64,000 nucleotides of DNA from TMED109 sp002171375 (GCA_965657505.1 CBFHON010000005.1:62001-126000), one strand, 5' to 3'; counted from the stretch's first letter, positions 17,079-27,147 are shown. The notes: generated from the letters alone by a model not told the origin. Translations and numbers: made by a program.

Positions 17079-19388
17079 ATGACATCTAAAGATTATGGAC
17101 AATTAATAGTAAAAAGAAAATGGTTAGCCTTATTAGTTGGTTTGTTATTTACAGTTTTTTGGGTAGGTGGATTATCTGGTTTAAGTATGAATCCAGATAA
17201 TAGGATTTTTTTTTCAAAAGATAACCCTCAATTATTAGCTTTAGAAACTCTGGAAAAAACATATTCAAGGGATGACAACGTTTATTTAGTTTTAGCCCCT
17301 AAAAATAAAAATGTTTTTAGTCCTTCTACTTTAGCAGCAGTTCGTGAGATGACAGAAAGGTTATGGCAAACTCCTTTTTCTAGCAGAGTAGATTCTATTA
17401 CTAATTTTCAGTGGACTCGGTCAGATGTTGATGACGTAGTTATTAGTGATTTAGTTGAAGAAGGAGAGATAACTGAAGATATAGCCAATAACGCCCGAGA
17501 AGTAGCATTGGCTGAACCATTAATAAAAAATTTATTAGTTGATTCAGAAGGTTTAGTTACAGGTTTAAACGTAAACATAATCATGCCAGAAGATCCTATT
17601 GCTAGTGGTGGTGCTACAATTGAAATTATGAGTTTTATAAGAGCAGAACAGGCAAGATTTGCAGAAAAATGGCCAGATATAGACTTATATGTGTCGGGCG
17701 GTGTGCCACTTACTTTAGCTTTTACAGAAGTTTCAATGAGTGATATTGGCACCTTATTGCCCATTACACTTTTGGTTATTTTTATTATTGCAGGAGTAGC
17801 TTTAAGAGCTGTTTCAGCAGCTTTTCTGACCGCATTAATAGCTATTTTAGCAGTGATTGGTATGATGGGGGCAGCAGGTTATATGGGAGTGATAATTAAT
17901 GCTGTTACTTCAAATGCTCCTTTAATGTTACTTATTTTAAGTATTGCTCATTGTGTTCATATTATAAATACTCAAAGACTTCAGATGAGGGCTGGAATAG
18001 ATAAAAAAGAAGCTATAGTTGAATCTATGAGAGTGAATTTAAAACCAGTGTTTATAACTTCTGCTACAACGGCAGTAGGTTTTTTATCTATGCATTTTTC
18101 TGATTCTCCTCCTTTTAGAGAGCTAGGTTATATGCTAGCTGCAGGTAATTTGATTGCTTTTGTAAATGCCTCTTTAGTCTTGCCAGCATTATTAGCTATA
18201 TTGCCAGCTAAAGTTCAACCAAAGGAGACTTTTTTCTCTCAAAGAATTATGGATAATTTATCTAACTTTGTTATAGAAAAACAAAAATATTTATTATCAA
18301 TTTCAAGCGTTATAATAGTTGGTTTACTGATAGGTATCAGTCAAATAAAATTAGATGATACTTGGACGACCTACTTTTCTGAAGAATTTGAGATAAGATC
18401 CCATTCTGATTTCTTAGAAGATAATTTGACTGGACTGAACGCAATAGAATATTCAGTGCCAGCAGGTGAAGAGAATGGAATAAATAACCCAGAATATTTA
18501 GCAAATTTAGATAAATTTGCTAACTGGTATAGGGCTCAAGAAGGTGTAAATCATGTCAGTGTTGTATCAGATACTATAAAAAGACTTAATAAAGCAATGA
18601 ATGGTGATGATGAGTCTTTCTATAAGATTCCAGAATCACAAGAATTGGCTGCTCAATATTTGTTATTGTATGAACTTTCTGTACCTTTTGGTCTGGATTT
18701 AAATAGTAGTATAAATGTTACGAAATCTGCAACAAGGATGACAGTTTCAGTGATGCATGCTTCATCTTCACACCTAAGAGAACTTGATGAAAAAGCTCAA
18801 GTTTGGCTTGCAGATAACATTCCAGAATTTAAAACTGTAGGTTCAGGTTTATCTGTAATATTTGCGCACTTGTCAGAACGAAATATTAATTCGATGTTAT
18901 TTGGATCCTTTATGGCATTAGTTATAATTTCTTTTATACTAATTTTTGCTTTAAGAAGTTTGCCTATTGGTATTTTAAGTTTAATACCAAATATCTTTCC
19001 AGCTGCAATGGCTTTTGGTTTATGGGGTTATTTAGTAGGAGAAGTTGGTATAGCTATAGCTGTTGTTGGAGCTATGACTTTAGGTATAGTTGTAGATGAT
19101 ACTGTTCACTTTTTGAGTAAGTATTTAAGAGGCAGAAAGGAGTTAAATAAATCACCAGAAGATGCAACTAGATATGCATTTTCTACTGTAGGTTTTGCTT
19201 TAGTTGTTACTTCTTGTGCATTAATTGGAGGGTTTATGGTTCTAGCAAGTTCTGGTTTTAGGGTTAATTCTGATCTTGCGCAATTATCAATGATAACTAT
19301 AGCTTTCGCAATTATTGCAGACTTTTTATTCTTACCTCCTCTATTAATGAAATTAGAGAATTTAAAAAACAAAAATAAGAAGGATTAA
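17079..19388 (+). CDS. MMPL/RND-superfamily exporter
   Basis: A 769-residue inner-membrane protein with two repeats of one helix, a periplasmic loop and a five-helix bundle. Key TM4-type segments are LSIAHCVHIINTQ in the first half and GIVVDDTVHFLSKY with the Asp-Asp pair in the second. A strong AGGAGG lies before the ATG. The family (hopanoid/lipid-type and related RND exporters) moves lipids or hydrophobic compounds. The next two genes, a LolA-like periplasmic protein and an outer-membrane barrel, are spaced by 5 and -1 bases and form one operon, which suggests transport across the envelope. Confidence 0.88.
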   Translation: MTSKDYGQLIVKRKWLALLVGLLFTVFWVGGLSGLSMNPDNRIFFSKDNPQLLALETLEKTYSRDDNVYLVLAPKNKNVFSPSTLAAVREMTERLWQTPFSSRVDSITNFQWTRSDVDDVVISDLVEEGEITEDIANNAREVALAEPLIKNLLVDSEGLVTGLNVNIIMPEDPIASGGATIEIMSFIRAEQARFAEKWPDIDLYVSGGVPLTLAFTEVSMSDIGTLLPITLLVIFIIAGVALRAVSAAFLTALIAILAVIGMMGAAGYMGVIINAVTSNAPLMLLILSIAHCVHIINTQRLQMRAGIDKKEAIVESMRVNLKPVFITSATTAVGFLSMHFSDSPPFRELGYMLAAGNLIAFVNASLVLPALLAILPAKVQPKETFFSQRIMDNLSNFVIEKQKYLLSISSVIIVGLLIGISQIKLDDTWTTYFSEEFEIRSHSDFLEDNLTGLNAIEYSVPAGEENGINNPEYLANLDKFANWYRAQEGVNHVSVVSDTIKRLNKAMNGDDESFYKIPESQELAAQYLLLYELSVPFGLDLNSSINVTKSATRMTVSVMHASSSHLRELDEKAQVWLADNIPEFKTVGSGLSVIFAHLSERNINSMLFGSFMALVIISFILIFALRSLPIGILSLIPNIFPAAMAFGLWGYLVGEVGIAIAVVGAMTLGIVVDDTVHFLSKYLRGRKELNKSPEDATRYAFSTVGFALVVTSCALIGGFMVLASSGFRVNSDLAQLSMITIAFAIIADFLFLPPLLMKLENLKNKNKKD

Positions 19389-19393
19389 TTTTT

Positions 19394-20197
19394 ATGAAAA
19401 TATGTATTAGATTTATATTACCAATTCTGATTTTATCAATTTCAAACGTTTCATTCTCACTAGCAGAAACTCCTGAAGAAAAAGGTTTGCGCTTAGCAAT
19501 TGAGGCAGATTTAACAGGGGAAGGCTTTATAGATACTATATCACAAAGTCAAATGACACTTAGAAATGCACAAGGAGAAGAAAGTATTAGAGAATTCTCT
19601 TCGAAAACTTTAGAAGTAGAAAATGATGGAGATAAATCTATCTTTATATTTCATCATCCTAAAGATGTTAAAGGTACAGCTACATTAACTTTTACACATA
19701 AGACAGGTCCTGATGATCAATGGTTATATTTGCCAGCATTAAAAAGAGTAAAAAGGATTAGTTCAGATAATAGATCTGGTGCTTTTGTTGGATCAGAGTT
19801 TGCTTATGAAGATCTTGCTAGCCAAGAGGTAGAAAAATATACTTATAAATGGATTGAGGATGTTCCTTGCCCAGGTGATGAGGCTGAAATGTGTTATGTT
19901 TCGGAAAGCTATCCCGTTGAAAAATCTTCTGGCTACACACGTAGAGTATCTTGGGTTGATATAAATGAGCATAGAGTTCGAAAAATAGATTTTTATGACC
20001 GTAAAGATAAACTATTAAAAACTTTAATTTTTTCTGATTATAAACAGTATCTAGAAAAGTTTTGGACCGCTCATACTCTTAAAATGGTAAACCATAATAC
20101 CGGAAAAGAGACAGATATAGCAATTAGTGCAACGGAATATAAAACAGGTTTAAAAGATGCAGATTTTAATCGGCAGTCTCTTAAACGTGCTCGTTAA
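19394..20197 (+). CDS. LolA-like outer-membrane lipoprotein-sorting protein
   Basis: A 267-residue protein with a signal peptide (cleavage probably after SLA, near residue 24). The body contains WLYLPALKRVKRISSDNRSGAFVGSEFAYEDL, the hallmark of the LolA-like family that pairs with RND exporters rather than of true LolA. It would carry a hydrophobic cargo in the periplasm. It starts 5 bases after the exporter gene with AAGGA before the ATG, and its stop overlaps the next start by one base. Confidence 0.85.
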   Translation: MKICIRFILPILILSISNVSFSLAETPEEKGLRLAIEADLTGEGFIDTISQSQMTLRNAQGEESIREFSSKTLEVENDGDKSIFIFHHPKDVKGTATLTFTHKTGPDDQWLYLPALKRVKRISSDNRSGAFVGSEFAYEDLASQEVEKYTYKWIEDVPCPGDEAEMCYVSESYPVEKSSGYTRRVSWVDINEHRVRKIDFYDRKDKLLKTLIFSDYKQYLEKFWTAHTLKMVNHNTGKETDIAISATEYKTGLKDADFNRQSLKRAR

Positions 20198-21411
20198 TGT
20201 TTTTAGCGGTTTTATCATTTTTATTTTTTATAATAACACCGATTATTAGCTTTGCAGATTTAAAACCTTCTTTTTTAGAATATGAAGCAGAGATTACTAT
20301 TGGTTCATGGTTATTTCCTGAAGAGCCTCTTTATGATAGGCAGAAGCAGAATAATTATTCTATAGCTTTTGAACCAGAAATATATTCTGAATGGGCTGAA
20401 GGAAATAATTTAGTATTAAGACCGTTTTTTCTTTTTGATAGCCAAGATAATAATAGATCTCATATAGATATACGTGAAGCCCTTTATTCATGGTATGGAG
20501 ATGACTGGGAAGCATCAATAGGAGTAGGCCAAATATTTTGGGGTGTAACGGAATCAAAAAACTTAGTAGATATTATTAATCAATTTGATGCAGTATACGA
20601 TCCATTATTTAAAACGAAATTAGGACAGCCATTAGTTAATTATACATTGATTAGAGATACTGGTTATTATGAATTATTTATATTACCTTATTTCCGTGAG
20701 AGAACTTCCCCTGGTCAAAAAGGACGTTTAAGATTAGATCCAGCGTTTACAAAAGGGAGTACTAAGTATGAAGGTGGAAGCCAATGGACTCCTGAAGCTG
20801 CTATTAGATGGTCAAATAGTTTCGGTGAGTACGACTTTTCATTACATAGTTTTTTAGGCTATGCAAGATCTCCATCTGTAGATATTACTTTAGTTAATAG
20901 TAAAATCCAGTTTCAGCCTAATTACCAAAGAGTAAGACAAATTGGTGGAACTCTTCAAAAAACTTCTAACGCAACACTTTACAAACTAGAATGGTTAGCG
21001 AAGGCTGGACAAAAAGACGCAAAATTTAAAAGAGGTTCTTATTTTGCATCTGTAATAGGTTTTGAACATACTCTTTATAAGGCTATATTAGATTCCGGTG
21101 ATATTGGTCTTATAATGGAGTATAATTACGATAGCAGAAGATCCAGATCAAGCGACACTCTTCAAGATGATATTTTTATTGGAGGTCGCTTTACTTTAAA
21201 TGATTCTGATGATACGCAAATGTTAGTTGGTTCAATTATAGATTTGGATGGTGATGGACAAATCTATCAATTAGATTTTGGAAGACGGTTAAATGATTCT
21301 CTTACTTTTGGAATTAAAGGGTCTATTTATCAAAATGGTAAATATAACTCTAATATTTATATTTTACGGCAGGATAGTTGGGTAGAAATAAATTTAAAAC
21401 AATATTTTTAA
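20197..21411 (+). CDS. outer-membrane beta-barrel protein of an RND/LolA-like operon
   Basis: A 404-residue protein with a signal peptide (hydrophobic residues 1-19). It has alternating aromatic/polar strands throughout and ends EINLKQYF; the terminal phenylalanine is the usual signal for outer-membrane barrel insertion. No catalytic motif is seen. It overlaps the LolA-like gene by one base and is the third member of the operon, so it is probably the outer-membrane component. The family is often annotated only as hypothetical. Confidence 0.75.
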   Translation: MFLAVLSFLFFIITPIISFADLKPSFLEYEAEITIGSWLFPEEPLYDRQKQNNYSIAFEPEIYSEWAEGNNLVLRPFFLFDSQDNNRSHIDIREALYSWYGDDWEASIGVGQIFWGVTESKNLVDIINQFDAVYDPLFKTKLGQPLVNYTLIRDTGYYELFILPYFRERTSPGQKGRLRLDPAFTKGSTKYEGGSQWTPEAAIRWSNSFGEYDFSLHSFLGYARSPSVDITLVNSKIQFQPNYQRVRQIGGTLQKTSNATLYKLEWLAKAGQKDAKFKRGSYFASVIGFEHTLYKAILDSGDIGLIMEYNYDSRRSRSSDTLQDDIFIGGRFTLNDSDDTQMLVGSIIDLDGDGQIYQLDFGRRLNDSLTFGIKGSIYQNGKYNSNIYILRQDSWVEINLKQYF

Positions 21412-21499
21412 TGATCATTTTAAAGTATTGTTGATTATTTTTATGGTATAAATATAATCCAAAATTACTAATTTTAAAAATTTATATGAAAGTAGTAAT

Positions 21500-21943
21500 A
21501 TGGCAGTTTCTAAAAAAAAGATTTCTAAAAAAGAGATTACTCTTAATAATTATAAATTAAGTGAAAAAGATCCATTTATGTGCGAAGAGCAATTGATATA
21601 CTTTAAATTAAAGCTTGAAAAATGGAGATCTGAAGTAATGGCTGATTCAGAGAAGACTCGTGAAAACTTACAGAATAATAACACACCTGAAGCAGATGTT
21701 GCTGATAGAGCATCTACTGAAACTGAAAGATCGTTGGAATTAAGAACTAGAGATAGACAGAGAAAATTATTAGCAAAAATAAATGCTGCTTTAGCAAGGA
21801 TTAAGGAAGGTTCCTATGGTTATTGCATAGAAACCGGAGAGCCTATTGGATTAAAGAGATTAGATGCAAGACCTATAGCTTTGTTATCTATTCAAGCTCA
21901 AGAACGTCATGAAAAATATGAACGTTCTCATCGCGACGATTAA
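21500..21943 (+). CDS. dksA: RNA polymerase-binding transcription factor DksA
   Basis: A 147-residue protein with the coiled-coil DxxDxA region (ADVADRASTETERSLELRTRDRQRKLL) and the C-terminal globular domain GSYGYCIETGEPIGLKRLDARPIA. DksA works with ppGpp at the RNA polymerase secondary channel in the stringent response. Only one of the four zinc cysteines remains (C109); the others are Thr, Ser or Ala. This matches the zinc-independent alphaproteobacterial type rather than a broken gene. It precedes recA by 156 bases that hold an SOS box. Confidence 0.93.
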   Translation: MAVSKKKISKKEITLNNYKLSEKDPFMCEEQLIYFKLKLEKWRSEVMADSEKTRENLQNNNTPEADVADRASTETERSLELRTRDRQRKLLAKINAALARIKEGSYGYCIETGEPIGLKRLDARPIALLSIQAQERHEKYERSHRDD

Positions 21944-21948
21944 GAAAA

Positions 21949-21963
21949 GAACAAAATAAGAAC
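21949..21963. promoter_or_regulatory. alphaproteobacterial LexA (SOS) box upstream of recA
   Basis: GAAC-AAAATAA-GAAC is an exact GAAC-N7-GAAC direct repeat, the reverse form of the GTTC-N7-GTTC box bound by alphaproteobacterial LexA. It lies 137 bases before recA. A TATAAT at 21982-21987 would put its -35 region inside the box, so LexA binding could block transcription. A degenerate second copy (GAAC-N7-GATC) is at 22004-22018. Confidence 0.75.
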
Positions 21964-21970
21964 AAAATGT

Positions 21971-22000
21971 TTGACAAACCTTATAATATTATGTTTTATA
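21971..22000 (+). promoter_or_regulatory. candidate recA promoter
   Basis: TTGACA (21971-21976) followed after 18 bases by TTTATA (21995-22000) resembles a sigma-70 promoter for recA. The alternative is a TATAAT at 21982-21987 whose -35 would overlap the SOS box. Sequence alone does not decide between them. Confidence 0.45.
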
Positions 22001-22099
22001 AAAGAACAAAACATGATCATATTATTGTAATAAGCAAATAAAAAAAATATTTATTTATAAATATATATTAATGGAATAAAAAGATTAGGAGTAAAAGTT

Positions 22100-23200
22100 A
22101 TGCCTGATAATGAAAAAAAAACAGAATTAAGGATAGTTGAAATGGAAGATAAAGAAAAAAGTAAAGCATTAGAAGCTGCTCTATCACAAATAGAAAGAGC
22201 TTATGGAAAAGGATCCATAATGAAATTGGGAGAAAATTCTGTTGTTCAAATGGAAGCAATATCTACAGGTTCACTAGGCTTAGATATAGCTTTAGGTATA
22301 GGTGGATTACCAAGAGGAAGAATCATAGAAATTTATGGTCCTGAAAGCTCTGGAAAAACAACTTTGACTTTACATGCCGTTGCACAAGCACAAAAAGAAG
22401 GTGGTGTATGTGCATTTATAGATGCAGAGCATGCTTTAGACCCAGTATATGCAAAAAAATTAGGAGTAAATGTTGAAAATTTATTAATTAGTCAGCCGGA
22501 TGCTGGAGAACAGGCATTAGAAATTGCTGATACTTTAGTTAGGTCGGGGGCTGTAGATTTAATAGTTGTTGATTCAGTTGCAGCTTTGGTTCCAAGAGCT
22601 GAATTAGAAGGTGAAATGGGAGATCATCATGTTGGTTTACAGGCTAGATTAATGAGTCAAGCACTCAGAAAGCTAACTTCTACAATAGCTAAGTCAAATA
22701 CAACAATAATATTTATTAATCAAATTAGAATGAAAATTGGTGTAATGTTTGGAAGTCCTGAAACTACTACAGGAGGAAATGCTCTAAAATTTTACTCCTC
22801 AGTCAGAATGGATATTAGAAGAATAGGTCAAATAAAGGAAAGAGATGAAGTGGTAGGAAACCAAACTAGAGTTAAGGTAGTAAAAAATAAAGTTGCTCCA
22901 CCTTTTAAGGTAGTAGAGTTCGATATAATGTATGGTAAGGGTATTAGTTATAATGGTGAATTAGTAGATCTTGGTGTAAAAGCAGAGGTGATAGAGAAGG
23001 CTGGTTCATGGTACTCATATAAGGATGAAAGAATTGGACAAGGACGCGAAAATGTTAAGCAATACTTAGAAGATCATCCAGATGTAGCAGAAAGTATAGC
23101 GCTAGAAGTTAAAAATAGTTTAGGATTAGCTAAAGAACTAGAAGAATCTGACTCATTAGAAGATGATGTTTCCGATAAAAAAGCAAAAAGCATAGAATAA
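22100..23200 (+). CDS. recA: recombinase RecA
   Basis: A 366-residue RecA that forms filaments on single-stranded DNA, drives strand exchange and triggers LexA self-cleavage. Visible: Walker A GPESSGKTTL (about residue 80), Walker B LIVVDSVAAL, loop L1/L2 segments GDHHVGLQARLMSQALRKLT and NQIRMKIGVMFGSPETTTGGNALKFY. The C-terminus is acidic as usual. AGGAG precedes the ATG. It is preceded by a LexA box and followed 84 bases later by alaS, the standard alphaproteobacterial order. Confidence 0.98.
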   Translation: MPDNEKKTELRIVEMEDKEKSKALEAALSQIERAYGKGSIMKLGENSVVQMEAISTGSLGLDIALGIGGLPRGRIIEIYGPESSGKTTLTLHAVAQAQKEGGVCAFIDAEHALDPVYAKKLGVNVENLLISQPDAGEQALEIADTLVRSGAVDLIVVDSVAALVPRAELEGEMGDHHVGLQARLMSQALRKLTSTIAKSNTTIIFINQIRMKIGVMFGSPETTTGGNALKFYSSVRMDIRRIGQIKERDEVVGNQTRVKVVKNKVAPPFKVVEFDIMYGKGISYNGELVDLGVKAEVIEKAGSWYSYKDERIGQGRENVKQYLEDHPDVAESIALEVKNSLGLAKELEESDSLEDDVSDKKAKSIE

Positions 23201-23284
23201 ATATAGACTTATTATTCTATCCCTTTTAAAACAATCTATTAACATTAAATAATAAAATGTTAAGATAGTTTTAGGAGGGATTAA

Positions 23285-25927
23285 TTGACTAATTCAACTA
23301 AAGAAATTAGAAGAGCTTTTTTAGATTATTTTAAATTAAATAATCATAAAGAGATTACTTCTTCGCCTTTAATTCCTCAAGATGACCCAACATTGTTATT
23401 TACAAATGCTGGTATGGTTCAATTTAAAAATATTTTTACTGGTAAAGAGAATAGTAAATTTAAGAGGGCAACAACTTCTCAAAAATGCTTAAGGGCTGGT
23501 GGAAAACATAATGACTTAGAAAATGTCGGGTATACTGCGCGTCATCATACTTTTTTTGAGATGTTAGGAAATTTTAGTTTCGGTGATTATTTTAAAGATA
23601 TAGCAATTGAGCACGCATGGAATCTAGTAACTAAAATATATGGCCTGGACCCAAAAAAATTATTAGTAACTGTTTATTCAGAAGATGAAGAAGCTAATAA
23701 TTTATGGAAGAAAATTTCTGGTTTACCTCAAAGTAGAATTATAAAAATTGGTACATCAGATAATTTTTGGTCTATGGGAGATACTGGTCCATGTGGCCCA
23801 TGTTCAGAAATATTTTATGATCATGGATCTAAAATTCAAGGAGGTATTCCTGGTAGTAAGGATCAAGATGGGGACCGTTTTATAGAAATTTGGAATTTAG
23901 TTTTTATGCAGTATGAAATGTTAAAAGATGGAAATAGAAATGATTTACCTAAACCGTCCATAGATACAGGAATGGGTTTAGAGAGAATGGCAGCTGTTCT
24001 TCAAGGCGTTCATAATAATTATGAAATTGATTTATTTGAAGAATTAATTAATACATCTATAGATTATGCAGGCGTTGAAACAAATAAAGATAATGTAATT
24101 TCACACAGAGTTATTGCAGACCATTTGAGAGCATCAGCATTTTTAATAGCTGATGGAGTTTTGCCCTCTAATGAAGGAAGAGGTTATGTTTTAAGAAGAA
24201 TTATGAGACGAGCAATGAGGCATGTTCATAAGTTAGGTATTAAGGATCCTCATATGTATCGTTTAGTGGACAGCTTGAAAAATCAAATGGGAGAATCTTT
24301 CACGGAGTTAAATCGTGCAAAATTATTAATAGAAAATACTCTTAAGGATGAGGAGATTAAATTTAGAGAAACTCTTGAGAGGGGTTTAGGTCTACTAGAT
24401 CAATCTATTCAAAAATTAAATAATTCAGAACATTTACCTGGGCACGTAGCATTTAAATTGTATGACACTTATGGTTTTCCAGTTGATTTAACAGCAGATA
24501 TTTTGAGAGGACAAGGGCGAGAGTTAGATTTTAAGGGTTTTGAAGAAAGTATGAATAAACAAAGAGAAAATGCTAGGCAAGCTTGGAGTGGAACAGGTGA
24601 TAAAGAAGCTGATTTAACCTGGATTGCTATTAATGAAAGAGAAGAAGAGGTAAAATTCATAGGGTACGATAAGACCCATACTAATTCTAAAGTGAGTAAT
24701 ATAGTCATTAATAATAAGCAAGAAGATAAGGCTAAAACAGGGGAAGACGCAAATGTCATTACTATTGAGTCACCATTTTATGCTGAATCAGGGGGACAGC
24801 TTGGCGATACTGGAACTATAATATGGAAAAATGGAGAAGCTATAGTTCTTGATACTAAGAAATTCGGAAACCTTATCATTCATATTACAAAGGTGATTAA
24901 AGGAGTTTTAAAAGTTAATGATGAAGTAAGTTTAAATATAGATATAGATAGAAGAAATTCTTTAAAAGTTCATCATAGTGCTACACATTTACTTCATGAA
25001 GCATTAAGGAGGCATTTAGGAGAACATATTAGCCAAAAAGGAAGTTTAGTAGCTCCAGATAAATTAAGATTTGATATTAGTCATAATAAACAAATTAGTA
25101 ATAAAGACATAGAACTAATAGAGAGAGAAATTAATAACAAAATTAGAGGTAATTATGAAGTTTCAACAGACATTATGACAATAGATGATGCACAGCAGAT
25201 GGGAGCTTTAGCTCTATTTGGTGAGAAATATGGTGAAAAAGTAAGAGTAGTTAAAATGGAGAATAATGATAAAGATAAATATTCTATTGAACTTTGTGGA
25301 GGTACTCATGTTAGTAGAACTGGTGATATAGGTTTATTTAAAATATTATCTGAATCTGCCTTAGGTTCAGGTATTAGAAGAATAGAGGCAGTTGCGGGAA
25401 AGGCTGCACTTGAAGTGTTTCAAAATTATACTAATGTAATTAGTGAAATTTCCTCTGAAATGAGAGTTTCTAGTGAAAAATTATCAGAGAGAGTAAGTTC
25501 TTTGATTTCAGATAGAAAGATTCTAGAAAAACAAATAATTGATTTAAATAAAAAAGTTAACTCCACAAATTTGTCAGGAGTAAGCAATAATAATGTGGTA
25601 ATTAATGATGTAAAAGTTATAAGTAAAATTATAGATACAATGCCTCCTAAAGAATTAAAAGGTTTAGTAGATCAATTAAAAAAAGATATTGTATCTGGAA
25701 TAGTTATTCTTATTAGTACTATGGATCAAAAAGCGTCAATAGTTGTAGGAGTAACAGATGATATTTCAAATAAATACAATGCAATAGATTTTACAAAGGC
25801 AGCTGTAGAGATTTTAGGTGGAAAAGGAGGTGGTGGAAGAGCAGATATGGCCCAAGGTGGAGGCCCTGATTTTCAAAATACAGAAGAAGCAATAAATAAA
25901 ATTATAAATTTAATAAAATCTATATAA
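23285..25927 (+). CDS. alaS: alanyl-tRNA synthetase
   Basis: An 880-residue class II synthetase that charges tRNA-Ala. N-terminal aminoacylation domain (TNAGMVQFKNIFTG, ATTSQKCLRAGGKHNDLENVG, GDTGPCGPCSEI), then the editing domain with the zinc motif HHSATHLLHEALR and CGGTHVSRTGDIG, then the C-Ala domain ending in GGKGGGGRADMAQGGG. The start is TTG at 23285 with a strong AGGAGG upstream. The stop lies 5 bases from the end of icd, which converges. Confidence 0.97.
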   Translation: MTNSTKEIRRAFLDYFKLNNHKEITSSPLIPQDDPTLLFTNAGMVQFKNIFTGKENSKFKRATTSQKCLRAGGKHNDLENVGYTARHHTFFEMLGNFSFGDYFKDIAIEHAWNLVTKIYGLDPKKLLVTVYSEDEEANNLWKKISGLPQSRIIKIGTSDNFWSMGDTGPCGPCSEIFYDHGSKIQGGIPGSKDQDGDRFIEIWNLVFMQYEMLKDGNRNDLPKPSIDTGMGLERMAAVLQGVHNNYEIDLFEELINTSIDYAGVETNKDNVISHRVIADHLRASAFLIADGVLPSNEGRGYVLRRIMRRAMRHVHKLGIKDPHMYRLVDSLKNQMGESFTELNRAKLLIENTLKDEEIKFRETLERGLGLLDQSIQKLNNSEHLPGHVAFKLYDTYGFPVDLTADILRGQGRELDFKGFEESMNKQRENARQAWSGTGDKEADLTWIAINEREEEVKFIGYDKTHTNSKVSNIVINNKQEDKAKTGEDANVITIESPFYAESGGQLGDTGTIIWKNGEAIVLDTKKFGNLIIHITKVIKGVLKVNDEVSLNIDIDRRNSLKVHHSATHLLHEALRRHLGEHISQKGSLVAPDKLRFDISHNKQISNKDIELIEREINNKIRGNYEVSTDIMTIDDAQQMGALALFGEKYGEKVRVVKMENNDKDKYSIELCGGTHVSRTGDIGLFKILSESALGSGIRRIEAVAGKAALEVFQNYTNVISEISSEMRVSSEKLSERVSSLISDRKILEKQIIDLNKKVNSTNLSGVSNNNVVINDVKVISKIIDTMPPKELKGLVDQLKKDIVSGIVILISTMDQKASIVVGVTDDISNKYNAIDFTKAAVEILGGKGGGGRADMAQGGGPDFQNTEEAINKIINLIKSI

Positions 25928-25932
25928 AATAC

Positions 25933-27147
25933 TTAATTAATTGCTTTTTTAAGGTTTTTCTCTAGTTCTGCTAAAAACTCTATAGTTTCCATCCAGCTTT
26001 GATTATTTCCTACTAGTAAAGCTAAATCTTTTGTCATTGCACCACTTTCAATAGTATTAATGCATACCATTTCTAATTCTTTTGAAAAACTTTGCAATTC
26101 ACTATTTTTATCAAATTGGCCTCTATACCATAACCCTCTTGTCCACGCGAATATTGAAGCAATTGGATTAGTAGATGTGGCTTCTCCTTTTTCATAGGCT
26201 CTATAATGTCTTGTAACAGTCCCGTGAGCTGCTTCCGACTCAATAGTCTTTCCATCAGGTGTCATTAGAACAGATGTCATTAGACCGAGTGAGCCAAATC
26301 CTTGAGCTACTACATCAGATTGAACGTCTCCATCATAATTCTTACATGCCCAGACAAAACCGCCTTCCCATTTCATTGCAGCAGCTACCATATCGTCAAT
26401 TAATCTATGTTCGTATGTTATATTTTTTTCAACAAATTTATGCTGAAATTCTGTATCAAAAATCTCCTGAAAAATATCTTTAAATCTACCATCATATGCT
26501 TTTAAAATTGTATTTTTTGTAGACAGATATACTGGCCAATTCAGATTTAAACCATAATTAAAACAAGCTCTAGCAAATCCTCTTATAGACTCATCTAAAT
26601 TATACATTCCCATCGCAATACCTGGACTATCATATTGGTTTACTTCATGCTCAATTTCTTCACTTCCATCTTCAGGAATAAATTTCATGATTAGTTTGCC
26701 GGCACCAGGAATTAGAAAATCAGTCGCTCTATATTGATCACCATATGCATGCCTACCTATAACTATTGGTTTAGTCCAACCAGGAACATATCTAGGTATA
26801 TTTTTACATATAATTGGTTGTCTAAATACTGTCCCGCCTAAAATATTTCTAATAGTACCATTAGGAGAACGCCACATTTTTTTTAAATTAAATTCTTCTA
26901 CTCTTTGCTCATCTGGAGTTATAGTAGCGCATTTGACACCTACACCATATTTTTTTATTGCATTTGCAGAATCAATCGTTACTTGGTCAGATGTTTTATC
27001 TCTATTTTCTATACTTAAATCATAATATAAAGTTTCTATATCTAAATATGGTTTAATTAATTTTTCCCTAATTAGTTCCCATATTATTCTTGTCATTTCA
27101 TCACCATCTATTTCAACAACAGGCGTGCTAACATTAATTTTTTTCAT
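25933..27147 (-). CDS. icd: NADP-dependent isocitrate dehydrogenase (type II, homodimeric)
   Basis: A 404-residue enzyme of the eukaryote-like NADP-IDH group that converts isocitrate to 2-oxoglutarate in the TCA cycle. Seen: VVEIDGDEMTRIIW at the N-terminus, WRSPNGTIRNILGGTVFR (isocitrate binding), the metal/catalytic segment KNYDGDVQSDVVAQGFGSLGLMTSVL, and AAHGTVTRHYR for NADP. recA-alaS-icd order is seen in other alphaproteobacteria. With malate synthase at 43345, it stands at the isocitrate branch; no isocitrate lyase is in the window. Confidence 0.97.
   Translation of the reverse strand: MKKINVSTPVVEIDGDEMTRIIWELIREKLIKPYLDIETLYYDLSIENRDKTSDQVTIDSANAIKKYGVGVKCATITPDEQRVEEFNLKKMWRSPNGTIRNILGGTVFRQPIICKNIPRYVPGWTKPIVIGRHAYGDQYRATDFLIPGAGKLIMKFIPEDGSEEIEHEVNQYDSPGIAMGMYNLDESIRGFARACFNYGLNLNWPVYLSTKNTILKAYDGRFKDIFQEIFDTEFQHKFVEKNITYEHRLIDDMVAAAMKWEGGFVWACKNYDGDVQSDVVAQGFGSLGLMTSVLMTPDGKTIESEAAHGTVTRHYRAYEKGEATSTNPIASIFAWTRGLWYRGQFDKNSELQSFSKELEMVCINTIESGAMTKDLALLVGNNQSWMETIEFLAELEKNLKKAIN

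Noticed and set aside
22004..22018. Second LexA box GAAC-N7-GATC
   Set aside because: The second half-site has one mismatch, so I list it only as a degenerate copy beside the exact box.
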